DNA from: an uncultured Clostridia bacterium
GTDB lineage: Bacteria; Bacillota; Clostridia; Oscillospirales; Ruminococcaceae
Length of the DNA: 64,000 nt
NCBI GenBank assembly: GCA_947626165.1
Contig: CANQRG010000007.1
Location: 62,001-126,000 of the forward strand
Direction: 5' to 3'
The notes beneath the pieces were generated by a model, which saw only the letters and a program-made list of their open reading frames with translations, made no database searches and was not told the origin of the DNA. Below are positions 49,209 through 56,538 of the stretch, in pieces. The stretch's first letter is position 1. Each line of letters starts with the position of its first letter. The position numbers were made by a program, and so were the translations under genes.

Positions 49209-49745
49209 TTATTCTTCACTTTCATTATTATCAATAATACATGAACTTATATGTCTGGCACCATCAGCAGTAGTTATATCGGTAATGTTTACATCTACAT
49301 TAGCATTCTTGTCTTCTTTAAACGAACCTACATCTCCCTTTAGCAATTTATCAACGTCTTTAAACATACCTTTTTCAATATCGCTTTCACTAAAACCCGA
49401 GTATAATCCTCCTCCTTGTAGTGTACCATCAGGATTATATGTTTCTTCAACTATTATTTTTCTGCCTTCCTCATCGACATACGCTTTACATTTAATATTA
49501 TGCTCTTCGGGGTTGACTTCCTCACCGTTTAAAATAACCCTGATATTGCCGAATAATTTTCCATCCGTAGTGGCATTTACTGTGAAAGTTCCGCATACCA
49601 AAGCTGCGATTACTGCCAATACGATTATCAGACCTTTATGTCTGAAGGTTTTTTTCCTTGTCTCTGTCATACATAACATCCTTTCAATAGCTTCTTCAGA
49701 TGGACAGACCTTTGAAAAAGCGTTCTTATAATACTCTTTATTCAT
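49209..49745 (-). CDS. Putative anti-sigma factor / membrane partner of the ECF sigma
   Basis: 178 residues from the ATG at 49745. The first 35 residues are cytosolic and include CPSEEAIERML, then comes one transmembrane helix (GLIIVLAVIAALVCGTFTV) and an outside domain of about 115 residues. It overlaps the end of the sigma gene by 8 bases, the arrangement normal for an anti-sigma factor. No zinc anti-sigma motif (HxxxCxxC) is visible, so the assignment rests on topology and coupling. Confidence 0.7.
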   Translation of the reverse strand: MNKEYYKNAFSKVCPSEEAIERMLCMTETRKKTFRHKGLIIVLAVIAALVCGTFTVNATTDGKLFGNIRVILNGEEVNPEEHNIKCKAYVDEEGRKIIVEETYNPDGTLQGGGLYSGFSESDIEKGMFKDVDKLLKGDVGSFKEDKNANVDVNITDITTADGARHISSCIIDNNESEE

Positions 49746-50235
49746 TGTTCCATTCATCTCCTAATAATTGTTTTAGTTGTGTTCGTGCACGGTGAAGTCT
49801 TGTTTTGACGGCGGAATCTTTTATTTTCAGTACGTCTGCGATCTCTTTTACGGATAAATCTTCATAGTAAAATAGGTGAATGACTGTGCTCTGCTTTTTC
49901 GGAAGGCTCATTACAGCTTTAAACAAATCATAGTCATATTCATTTTCAAATTGATATTTGCTATCGGCATTTTCCAAAGGAACAGAACGCTTCCTGAAGG
50001 GTGATTTTATATAATTTTTGCTTTCATTGACGCAAACTCGTGTCAGCCATTTGTCAATATGAGAAGTATCCTCAAACGGTTTTTGGTATTTCCATAGTTT
50101 TAGAAAAACATTTTGCAATATATCCTCAGAATCAGTATGATTATGTGTAAACGAAAGTGCAATTAAAAACAGCCGCTGATTATTTCGTTCCACTGCACTT
50201 ATAAATTCGCACTCTGTCACAATTTCACCGCCCAT
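49738..50235 (-). CDS. ECF-type RNA polymerase sigma factor
   Basis: 165 residues. Region 2 is seen in LFLIALSFTHNHTDSEDILQNVFLKLWKY, quoted in parts (SEDILQNVFLKLW), and region 4 in LPKKQSTVIHLFYYEDLSVKEIAD with the helix SAVKTRLHRARTQLK. Size and order are those of extracytoplasmic-function sigma factors. The start may be the ATG at 50235 or an in-frame GTG five codons later. On the minus strand just upstream, TGTAACCTTTT (50277-50287) resembles an ECF -35 element, hinting at autoregulation. Works with the membrane protein encoded next. Confidence 0.93.
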   Translation of the reverse strand: MGGEIVTECEFISAVERNNQRLFLIALSFTHNHTDSEDILQNVFLKLWKYQKPFEDTSHIDKWLTRVCVNESKNYIKSPFRKRSVPLENADSKYQFENEYDYDLFKAVMSLPKKQSTVIHLFYYEDLSVKEIADVLKIKDSAVKTRLHRARTQLKQLLGDEWNNE

Positions 50236-50736
50236 ACTTTGAAAAGCCTTTCACTATAATAACAATTATAAAGGGTAAAAGGTTACATAAATAAAAATAT
50301 TTTTTGAAAGTTATAAAAATAAAAACCACGCACTTGTTAATGAGTGGATGGGATGCAAATTCCTATAACCCGCCGTTGTATAAAAATTACCGCATTTAGC
50401 GAATTTTCCAAAGGCGGCAATGAGTGCAACGTCACATTTGAATTGGAGCAATAACAAAACAATGCGAACGCTTAGAAGAAAAAGTCCGATCCAATTATTA
50501 AAGGAAAAGCTGCCAGCTTAAGCAGTCAATTTGCTTTCCTTTTTCATTACGCTACGCTCCATTCTAAAGGAAGGCAAAACATTATATCATATTTTTTTAC
50601 TTTATTTTTTATTAAAAATGGGTCACATCTATTTACAGCGCAGAAATTTGCAACCTCTTTAAACTAAATATGACTTGTTTGCCGTCTTAAATTGTGTTAC
50701 AATTATGTATATAAATATGCAAAAAGAGGTATCCTT
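50236..50736. other. Gap between the ECF sigma gene and tex
   Basis: 501 bases. It holds repeat copy 2 (separate entry), a terminator-like hairpin with AAAGGAAAAGC (50500-50510) and GCTTTCCTTT (50533-50542) followed by T residues, AT-rich DNA, and the tex promoter: TTGTTT (50675-50680) and TACAAT (50698-50703) 17 bases apart. The only minus-strand frame here is a 14-codon peptide, which I do not call. Confidence 0.6.
50321..50428 (-). repeat. Dispersed repeat, copy 2 (inverted relative to copy 1)
   Basis: Positions 50369-50428 match copy 1 at 54 of 60 bases when reversed; the ACGCACTT and GGATGCAA blocks (50328-50358) are also shared. The two copies bracket about 8.9 kb of accessory genes. 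Paired bases differ between copies in the CCGCCTTT stem (AAAGGTGG versus AAATGCGG). Confidence 0.75.
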
Positions 50737-52932
50737 ATGGACGTTTTAAAAACCCTTGCCGAGGAGTTCGGCTTAAGGCAGGAACAAATCAAAAACACAG
50801 TCGAGCTTATCGACGACGACAAAACCATTCCGTTTATCGCACGGTACAGAAAGGAAATGACCGGCTCTCTTGACGACCAGATTTTAAGAGAAATTTATGA
50901 CCGGCTCACTTACCTAAGAAACCTTGAAAAGCGCAAGGAAGAGATACGTTCGTCGATAACCGAGCAGGAAAAGATGACAGATGAGATTGAAGCAGCTATT
51001 GAGTCTGCAAAAACTTTGGTAGAGGTCGAGGACATCTACAGACCTTTCAAGCAAAAGAGAAAGACAAGAGCGTCTGTTGCAAGGGCAAAGGGGCTTGAAC
51101 CGCTTGCTGAAATTCTGCTTGAGCAAAACCCTGATACCGATCCCAAAGCTGAGGCTGAGAAGTTTGTTTCATCGGCTGATGAGATAAGCGAGGCAGGGGA
51201 TGATAAAAAGGCAAAGGAAAAGCTCGTCTGCGATACTGATGAAGCTTTAAGCGGCGCTATGGATATTATCGCTGAAGATGTTTCCGACAATGCTGTGCTG
51301 AGAAAATACATTAGAAATATGTTTATGCAAATGGGTAAAATCACCTCAAAAGCCGCCGATGAGGACGCTGAAAGTGTTTATGAAAACTATTACGATTTCT
51401 GCGAATCTGTTTCCAAAATAACAGGTCATCGTATTCTTGCGATCGACAGGGGTGAGAAAGAGGGCTTTTTAAAGGTCAGCGTTTCAATAGCCGACGGCGC
51501 AGGAGAAAGAGCGTGCAGAAGTAAGTATGTGATAAACGACAGTGAGTGTGCGGCTTATGTTGGCGAGGCTTGCGACGACAGCTACAAAAGACTTATCTAT
51601 CCGTCTATTGAGCGTGAAATAAGAGCCGAGCTTACCGAAAACGCTGACGAGGGTGCAATAAAGGTTTTCTCATCAAATCTGAGACAGCTCCTTATGCAGC
51701 CGCCTGTTAAAAACAGCGTTACACTGGGTCTTGACCCTGCCTACAGAACCGGCTGCAAAATAGCGGTCGTTGACGATACGGGCAAGGTCTTGGAAACAAC
51801 TGTAGTGTACCCGACCCCTCCACAGAACAAAACAGAGGAGGCAAAGAAAAAGCTGTCGGCGCTTATCGCAAAGCACAATGTTACCACAATAGCGATCGGT
51901 AACGGAACAGCCTCCCGTGAAAGCGAGGCATTTGTCGCAGAGCTTATTAAGGAGATACCTAAAAAGGTTTCGTATATGGTCGTTTCAGAAGCGGGAGCGT
52001 CAGTTTATTCTGCGTCAAAGCTAGCGGCAGAAGAGTTCCCTGAATATGACGTCTCTTTAAGAAGCGCAGTCTCGATAGCAAGAAGACTTCAGGACCCGTT
52101 AGCCGAGCTTGTTAAAATCGACCCTAAGGCGATAGGAGTAGGGCAGTATCAGCACGATATGCCTCCAAAGAGAATGAGCGAGGCTTTAGGCGGTGTTGTT
52201 GAGGACTGCGTAAACTCTGTTGGAGTTGATTTGAACACAGCATCGCAGTCACTGTTGTCGTATATTTCCGGAGTAAATTATTCAATAGCTAAGAATATAG
52301 TAAAATATCGTGAGGAGAACGGCGCATTCAAATCACGCAAAGAGCTTTTAAAGGTCTCAAAGCTTGGAGCGAAAGCCTATGAGCAGTGTGCAGGCTTTTT
52401 GCGTGTCGCAGACGGTGAAAACCCTCTCGACAACACCTCCGTCCACCCCGAAAGCTACGACGCTACCAAAGCGCTTTTGGAAAAATGCGGTTTTGATTTG
52501 TTCGATTTCAAGCCGAGCAATATAGAAAGCGTAAATGATAAGATAAACGAGATGGGTATTGATAACCTGTCAAGCGAAATAGGCATAGGTATTCCTACTC
52601 TTGAAGACATAGTTTCAGAGCTCGGCAAGCCGGGCAGAGACCCTCGTGATGAGCTTCCCGCACCGCTTATGAGAAGCGGAGACGTTATGGAGCTTAAAGA
52701 CTTAAAAGAGGGTATGGAGCTTGTCGGAACGGTCAGAAATGTTATCGACTTCGGCGTGTTCGTTGACATAGGCGTTCACGAGGACGGTCTTGTTCATATT
52801 TCTCAAATATGTAATAAGTATATCAAGCACCCGCTTGAGGTAGTCAAGGTAGGTGAAATCGTAAAGGTTAGAGTTCTTTCGGTCGATGAAAAGAAAAGGA
52901 GAATTTCACTTACTATGAAAGGGCTGAATTAA
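50737..52932 (+). CDS. tex: Tex-like RNA-binding protein (S1 domain)
   Basis: 731 residues from the ATG at 50737 (AAAGAGG upstream). The whole Tex layout is visible: N-terminal helical domain (PFIARYRKEMTGSLDD), YqgF-like RNase H fold (LGLDPAYRTGCKIAVVD), helix-hairpin-helix (DLNTASQSLLSYISGV) and a C-terminal S1 domain (GTVRNVIDFGVFVDIGVHEDGLVHIS, quoted up to 20 per part in the family). Tex is a conserved cytosolic nucleic-acid-binding factor that affects transcription and fitness. Followed by a terminator with a 22-base palindrome. Confidence 0.96.
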   Translation: MDVLKTLAEEFGLRQEQIKNTVELIDDDKTIPFIARYRKEMTGSLDDQILREIYDRLTYLRNLEKRKEEIRSSITEQEKMTDEIEAAIESAKTLVEVEDIYRPFKQKRKTRASVARAKGLEPLAEILLEQNPDTDPKAEAEKFVSSADEISEAGDDKKAKEKLVCDTDEALSGAMDIIAEDVSDNAVLRKYIRNMFMQMGKITSKAADEDAESVYENYYDFCESVSKITGHRILAIDRGEKEGFLKVSVSIADGAGERACRSKYVINDSECAAYVGEACDDSYKRLIYPSIEREIRAELTENADEGAIKVFSSNLRQLLMQPPVKNSVTLGLDPAYRTGCKIAVVDDTGKVLETTVVYPTPPQNKTEEAKKKLSALIAKHNVTTIAIGNGTASRESEAFVAELIKEIPKKVSYMVVSEAGASVYSASKLAAEEFPEYDVSLRSAVSIARRLQDPLAELVKIDPKAIGVGQYQHDMPPKRMSEALGGVVEDCVNSVGVDLNTASQSLLSYISGVNYSIAKNIVKYREENGAFKSRKELLKVSKLGAKAYEQCAGFLRVADGENPLDNTSVHPESYDATKALLEKCGFDLFDFKPSNIESVNDKINEMGIDNLSSEIGIGIPTLEDIVSELGKPGRDPRDELPAPLMRSGDVMELKDLKEGMELVGTVRNVIDFGVFVDIGVHEDGLVHISQICNKYIKHPLEVVKVGEIVKVRVLSVDEKKRRISLTMKGLN

Positions 52933-52962
52933 AAAAGCAAGGTAACTTTGTTACTATTCATT

Positions 52963-52991
52963 AAAGAGGATCCTTACGGATCCTCTTTTTT
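52963..52991 (+). terminator. Terminator after tex
   Basis: AAAGAGGATCC (52963-52973) pairs perfectly with GGATCCTCTTT (52978-52988), loop TTAC, then TTT. Confidence 0.9.
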
Positions 52992-52997
52992 CATACA

Positions 52998-53029
52998 AAA
53001 AGGCGCTGCCGAAAACGGCAACGCCTTTT
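52998..53029 (-). terminator. Terminator after the small zinc-ribbon gene
   Basis: AAAAGGCG and TGCCG pair with CGGCA and CGCCTTTT around an AAAA loop, with one mismatch between the two stems. Confidence 0.8.
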
Positions 53030-53054
53030 AGAAAGAATTCGATAATATATTAAA

Positions 53055-53333
53055 TTACTCTGCTTCCTTCAGCTTTGCAAAGCATTCGCTGCAATATACA
53101 GGACGATCCTCACTTGGCTGGAAAGGAATCTTAGCTTCTCCGCCGCATGCTGCGCATGTTGCGGTAAACATTTCTCTTCCTTCTCTTGCAGCTTTCTTTC
53201 TTGCATCTCTGCAAGGTTTGCATCTTTGAGGTTCATTCTCAAAGCCCTTTTCTGCATAGAATTCCTGCTCGCCTGCTGTGAATACGAACTCTTCTCCGCA
53301 TTCTTTGCAAACTAATGTTTTGTCTTCAAACAT
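53055..53333 (-). CDS. Small zinc-ribbon protein with two CxxC-CxxC modules
   Basis: 92 residues from the ATG at 53333, with GCGAGGT upstream; the frame is open for 48 more codons but that stretch is the tRNA-like element. Two treble-clef-like units are visible: CKECGEEF and CKPCRDARK, then CAACGGEAKIPF and CSECFAKLKEAE, giving eight cysteines in four pairs. This is the widespread small zinc-ribbon (zf-trcl/CxxC) family of Firmicutes, thought to bind nucleic acid or act in stress, with no proven role. It is the last gene after the sigma-factor gene. Confidence 0.88.
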   Translation of the reverse strand: MFEDKTLVCKECGEEFVFTAGEQEFYAEKGFENEPQRCKPCRDARKKAAREGREMFTATCAACGGEAKIPFQPSEDRPVYCSECFAKLKEAE

Positions 53334-53359
53334 GATTTTTACCTCGCTTACGCTAAAAT

Positions 53360-53460
53360 TTGTGTGCCTTGTCGGACTTGCACCGACACCTTTGTATATG
53401 ATTTGCAAGCATAAACAACGCTCTGATATTAAGCTATTCGGCCATATAAAATGAACACAA
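53360..53460 (-). tRNA. tRNA-like element with Cys anticodon and unusual arms
   Basis: Read on the minus strand it has the tRNA order: TA before a D-arm (GCTT/GAGC, 53434-53420), an anticodon arm, a four-base variable region and a T-arm (GTCGG/CCGAC, 53387-53371). The anticodon loop TTGCAAA carries GCA (53404-53406), as in tRNA-Cys. Oddities: the anticodon arm is 9 pairs with one mismatch instead of 5; the D-loop lacks GG; the T-loop is TGCAAGT rather than TTC; and the acceptor would be GTGT plus GCC pairing with GGCACAC, with 12 bases interposed on the 5' side. It starts 3 bases after the sigma gene. It could be a decayed tRNA, a non-translational tRNA or a leader structure. Confidence 0.5.
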
Positions 53461-53463
53461 GGT

Positions 53464-54075
53464 TCAATATTTATCATTTTTTATAACTGATTTCAACTTT
53501 TTTCTAACCCTTTGCATAGCGTTGCCTACTGCCTTTTGCGAAAGCGAAAGTTCTTCCGCTATTTGACGGTACGTCTTTTCCTCAAGGTACAGATTAAAAA
53601 CAGTCTGCTCCAATTCAGTGAGCGAACAGGATATTCGTGAAATAATTTCCCTGTATTTCTCTTGTTCAAGAATAATACTTTCAGGGCTTTCAAATCCGTT
53701 AGTTTCACTTGCCGAATCGGAAATCGCTTCCACATCGTCGCTCAAAGACTCATTGAAACTTATCTTATTCATTTTAGAAATGCTTGAAAGCATTCTATTG
53801 GTAATACAAGTATTGGCATAGGTTGAAAACTTTATCCCTTTCGACTTATCAAAGGTTTGAATTGCCTTGATAAACCCAACAAGTCCCTCCTGAGAGAGGT
53901 CGGCGACCTCGTCAGGAGTTTGACCGTATGCCTTTGCCTTATATTCAATTATAAATACATATCTGAGTACAAGTTCAGAAACAGCGTTTTTATCGGTCTT
54001 TGAAAGGCTTGCAAGCCTTTCGTCATCTAGCTTTGTATAATCAAGTTTTTTAGCGTCTCCCACGCCGACCGCCAC
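53464..54075 (-). CDS. sigH: RNA polymerase sigma factor, SigH-like
   Basis: 203 residues from a GTG. Region 2 is clear (EVADLSQEGLVGFIKAIQTF and GIKFSTYANTCITNRMLSSI), as is region 4 (ELEQTVFNLYLEEKTYRQIAEEL, with the helix SQKAVGNAMQRVRKKLK). Domain content fits SigH, the post-exponential/sporulation sigma; region 3 is short. The promoter (54102-54130) lies so close that the leader is only about 20 bases, so the exact start is uncertain. Probably co-transcribed with the tRNA-like element and the zinc-ribbon gene. Confidence 0.85.
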   Translation of the reverse strand: MAVGVGDAKKLDYTKLDDERLASLSKTDKNAVSELVLRYVFIIEYKAKAYGQTPDEVADLSQEGLVGFIKAIQTFDKSKGIKFSTYANTCITNRMLSSISKMNKISFNESLSDDVEAISDSASETNGFESPESIILEQEKYREIISRISCSLTELEQTVFNLYLEEKTYRQIAEELSLSQKAVGNAMQRVRKKLKSVIKNDKY

Positions 54076-54101
54076 CGTTACTGTTGTACTTACTTAAACA
54101 T

Positions 54102-54130
54102 ATAATAACATTATTTTTACTAATTGTCAA
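54102..54130 (-). promoter_or_regulatory. SigA-type promoter of the sigH transcript
   Basis: On the minus strand TTGACA (54125-54130) and TATTAT (54102-54107) are 17 bases apart, about 27 bases before the sigma gene. Confidence 0.75.
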
Positions 54131-54197
54131 GTATATTTTAAAAAATAATTTACAAATAATTAAAACAATTTCACATAAGCACTATGCATACTGATAT

Positions 54198-54755
54198 TTA
54201 CAAAGAACAAAATTCCTTTCGTCCGTTCTGAAAAATATCGCAGCCGTAAATATCGTCTGCAACTACAAGAGGAAAATCCTCAACATAGAGCTTTTTTACC
54301 GATTCGCAGCCAAGATCGTCAAAAGCCACGACTTCGCAGGATTTTATACAATTGCAAGCAAGTGCTCCGGCTCCGCCTATTGAGCAGAGATATATAGCCT
54401 TGTTTCTTACAATAGCGTTTCTTACCTCTTTGTTCCGCTCGCCTTTACCTATCATTCCGCCAAGACCTAAATTTAAAAGGCGAGGTGCAAACCTGTCCAT
54501 TCTCCCCGATGTTGTAGGTCCGCACGAGCCGATAGGTCTGCCCTCAGGCGCAGGCGTAGGACCAGCATAATATATAACTGCTCCCTCGATAGGTATGGGA
54601 AGCTCTTTACCTTCGTCAAGAAGTTTATCAAACCTTTTATGTGCAGCGTCACGAGCCGTATATACCGTTCCCGTCAGAAGAATTTTATCTCCGCAGTGAA
54701 ATTCACCCGAACGGGCTTTGAGCTCGCTTGACCGCACTTTTTTTATCTCTGACAT
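54198..54755 (-). CDS. fumB: Fumarate hydratase class I, beta subunit (C-terminal domain)
   Basis: 185 residues from the ATG at 54755 with GGAG upstream. The family marks are LTGTVYTARDAAHKR, IYYAGPTPAPEGRPIGSCGPTT (in parts), SGRMDRFAP, and MIGKG. It is the swivelling beta half of the iron-sulfur fumarase or L-tartrate dehydratase, which needs an alpha subunit carrying the 4Fe-4S cluster. No alpha-subunit gene is next to it or elsewhere in the window. It lies between ftsZ (terminator in between) and the sigma gene. It could act with an alpha subunit encoded elsewhere. Confidence 0.93.
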   Translation of the reverse strand: MSEIKKVRSSELKARSGEFHCGDKILLTGTVYTARDAAHKRFDKLLDEGKELPIPIEGAVIYYAGPTPAPEGRPIGSCGPTTSGRMDRFAPRLLNLGLGGMIGKGERNKEVRNAIVRNKAIYLCSIGGAGALACNCIKSCEVVAFDDLGCESVKKLYVEDFPLVVADDIYGCDIFQNGRKEFCSL

Positions 54756-54790
54756 AAATATCTCCGTTTCTTCAAAAATCAAAAACAAAA

Positions 54791-54814
54791 GCACCTTACA
54801 AAGCTGCAAGGTGC
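54791..54814 (-). terminator. Terminator after ftsZ
   Basis: GCACCTT (54791-54797) pairs with AAGGTGC (54808-54814); on the minus strand TTTTGTTTTTG follows. Confidence 0.75.
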
Positions 54815-54828
54815 ATAAAAATCATAAA

Positions 54829-55905
54829 TTACTTGTTTTTAATGATATTGAAAATATCATCGTAGTAATTTGGATTATCAGGAGCCTTAACTCCTGCCTT
54901 TGCCATTGCTTCAGAATTAAGTGATGACAAAGCGTCGTCCTTTGGCTTTCTGTCGGCAAAGTCTGTAGCGATAACAGTAACATCAATAGTATCTGTCAAG
55001 TCAGGACTGTAATCCGCACCAAATATGATAATAGCGTCAGGATCAACAGCCTGTGTAATGATTTGTGTAAGCTCGTCCATATCAGAGGTAACAATATCCT
55101 CAGACATAACAATGTTTACAAGAAGTCTTCTTGCTCCGCTGATTGAAGTTTCAAGAAGCGGACTGGAAATAACCTGCTTAGCAGCCTCCTGAGCCTTATC
55201 CTTACCGTTGCCCGAACCGATTGCGATATGAGCAAGACCGGATTCCTTCATAATTGTCGTAACGTCGGCAAAGTCTACGTTCATAAAGCCGTTTCTGATA
55301 ATCAAGTCAGCTATCGACGTTACACCGGTTTTCAATATATTGTCAGCTAGCGAGAAAGATTCACGCATAGTAAGTCTCTGTTCGCCTGTTAAAAGCTTCT
55401 GGTTAGGAATAACGATAAGTGAGTCAACATTAGTTAAAAGCTCATCAATACCTTTTTCAGCCTGCTGCATTTTCTTAGCGCCTTCAAAAGCAAACGGCTT
55501 TGTAACAACAGCTACTGTTAATATTCCAAGCTCCTGAGCAATTTCAGCAACTACAGGTGCTGCGCCTGTTCCTGTTCCGCCGCCCATACCGGCTGTGATG
55601 AATACCATATTAGCGTCTTTTATAGCGTCTGAGATTTCTTCCTTGCTTTCCTGAGCCGAAGCCTCGCCTACTTCAGGTTTTCCGCCTGCGCCCAGTCCTC
55701 TTGTCAGCTTTGAGCCTATCTGAATTTTTTCAGTAGCCTTAGATCTCTGCAAAGCCTGAACGTCTGTATTTACAGCTATGTAATCAACATTGCCTGATAA
55801 GCCCTCTTGTGCTATACAATTCAAAGCATTTCCGCCGCCGCCGCCGACGCCGATTACTTTTATCTTAGCACCAAAAACATCCTCTGAGCTAATTGAAAAA
55901 CTCAT
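54829..55905 (-). CDS. ftsZ: Cell division protein FtsZ
   Basis: 358 residues. Tubulin-like GTPase with GVGGGGGNALN at the start, the signature GGGTGTGAAPVVAE, and the T7 loop region NGFMNVDFADV. The linker after residue about 320 is short and the end is NPNYYDDIFNIIKNK instead of the familiar DIPxFLRxR peptide. FtsZ forms the division ring. It has its own SigA-type promoter and terminator, so it is transcribed apart from ftsQ and the mur genes. No ftsA is adjacent. Confidence 0.98.
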   Translation of the reverse strand: MSFSISSEDVFGAKIKVIGVGGGGGNALNCIAQEGLSGNVDYIAVNTDVQALQRSKATEKIQIGSKLTRGLGAGGKPEVGEASAQESKEEISDAIKDANMVFITAGMGGGTGTGAAPVVAEIAQELGILTVAVVTKPFAFEGAKKMQQAEKGIDELLTNVDSLIVIPNQKLLTGEQRLTMRESFSLADNILKTGVTSIADLIIRNGFMNVDFADVTTIMKESGLAHIAIGSGNGKDKAQEAAKQVISSPLLETSISGARRLLVNIVMSEDIVTSDMDELTQIITQAVDPDAIIIFGADYSPDLTDTIDVTVIATDFADRKPKDDALSSLNSEAMAKAGVKAPDNPNYYDDIFNIIKNK

Positions 55906-55971
55906 TATAAAGTCCTCCTACTTAATTTTTATAGCATATTAATTCATATTCACATACTACTATACGTTAGT

Positions 55972-56000
55972 ATTCTAACATATTTTATCCCTCTTGGCAA
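55972..56000 (-). promoter_or_regulatory. ftsZ promoter with a palindrome over the -10 box
   Basis: On the minus strand TTGCCA (55995-56000) and TAGAAT (55972-55977) are 17 bases apart. GTTAG and CTAAC arms (55967-55971 and 55976-55980) form a short palindrome across the -10, a possible operator. Confidence 0.7.
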
Positions 56001-56086
56001 GTGTTTTTTTAATGTTTTTGCAAAAATCACACGAAAAAACGTATAATTTTGGTATATTATTTCTGTATTGTTAAAATAAACTAGTA

Positions 56087-56458
56087 TTACTTTATTAAAA
56101 ATGCTTCAATACGCCCCCAAAGACGATTCCACCTTACGTATATATGTATGTCCTCATCCAAGCTAATCGAAATAACTTTATCCTTTTTCTTAATTGACTG
56201 ATAAAAAATAAATTCATATTTTCCTTCTTCAAGCTGTAAATCAATTGTTTTACCGTCTTCTATTGAAAGATACTCCTTGCCATTAATCGAAATATTAACA
56301 GATGGATTTACTAAAAAAGCTTGACTTTCCCTAGTTATTTTAACTGTATGCATATTAGTTTTAGATTTAATATGTGACTCTAACACTAGTCTTTTACCGC
56401 ATTTATTGCAAAAAATGCTATCATCAGGAACTTGTGCTCCACAATAATTACAAAACAT
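56087..56458 (-). CDS. Zinc-ribbon protein with a beta-rich C-terminal domain
   Basis: 123 residues. N-terminal zinc ribbon CNYCGAQV and CNKCGKRL (residues 3-22), then a beta-rich stretch of about 85 residues (VNPSVNISINGKEY; DLQLEEGKYEFIFYQS) that looks like a PEGA-like or similar carbohydrate/protein-binding sandwich, without a membrane segment. No function can be assigned. It sits between ftsZ and ftsQ on the same strand; this position in a division cluster is unusual and may be accidental. Confidence 0.75.
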   Translation of the reverse strand: MFCNYCGAQVPDDSIFCNKCGKRLVLESHIKSKTNMHTVKITRESQAFLVNPSVNISINGKEYLSIEDGKTIDLQLEEGKYEFIFYQSIKKKDKVISISLDEDIHIYVRWNRLWGRIEAFLIK

Positions 56459-56538
56459 ATTCCAACGCCCTTTTCTTGAAAATTGTAAGTTTCTATTACT
56501 TAAGACATAGCTTTATCAAAAAATATTTAGCATAATAT

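Noticed and set aside
41377..50500. Integrated element using tRNA-Leu as attachment site
   Set aside because: No copy of the tRNA 3' end at the right edge and no integrase gene inside.
50429..50600. Remnant of a recombinase or short peptide (14 codons) on the minus strand near repeat copy 2
   Set aside because: Too short, no conserved catalytic residues; the stretch is better described as hairpin DNA.
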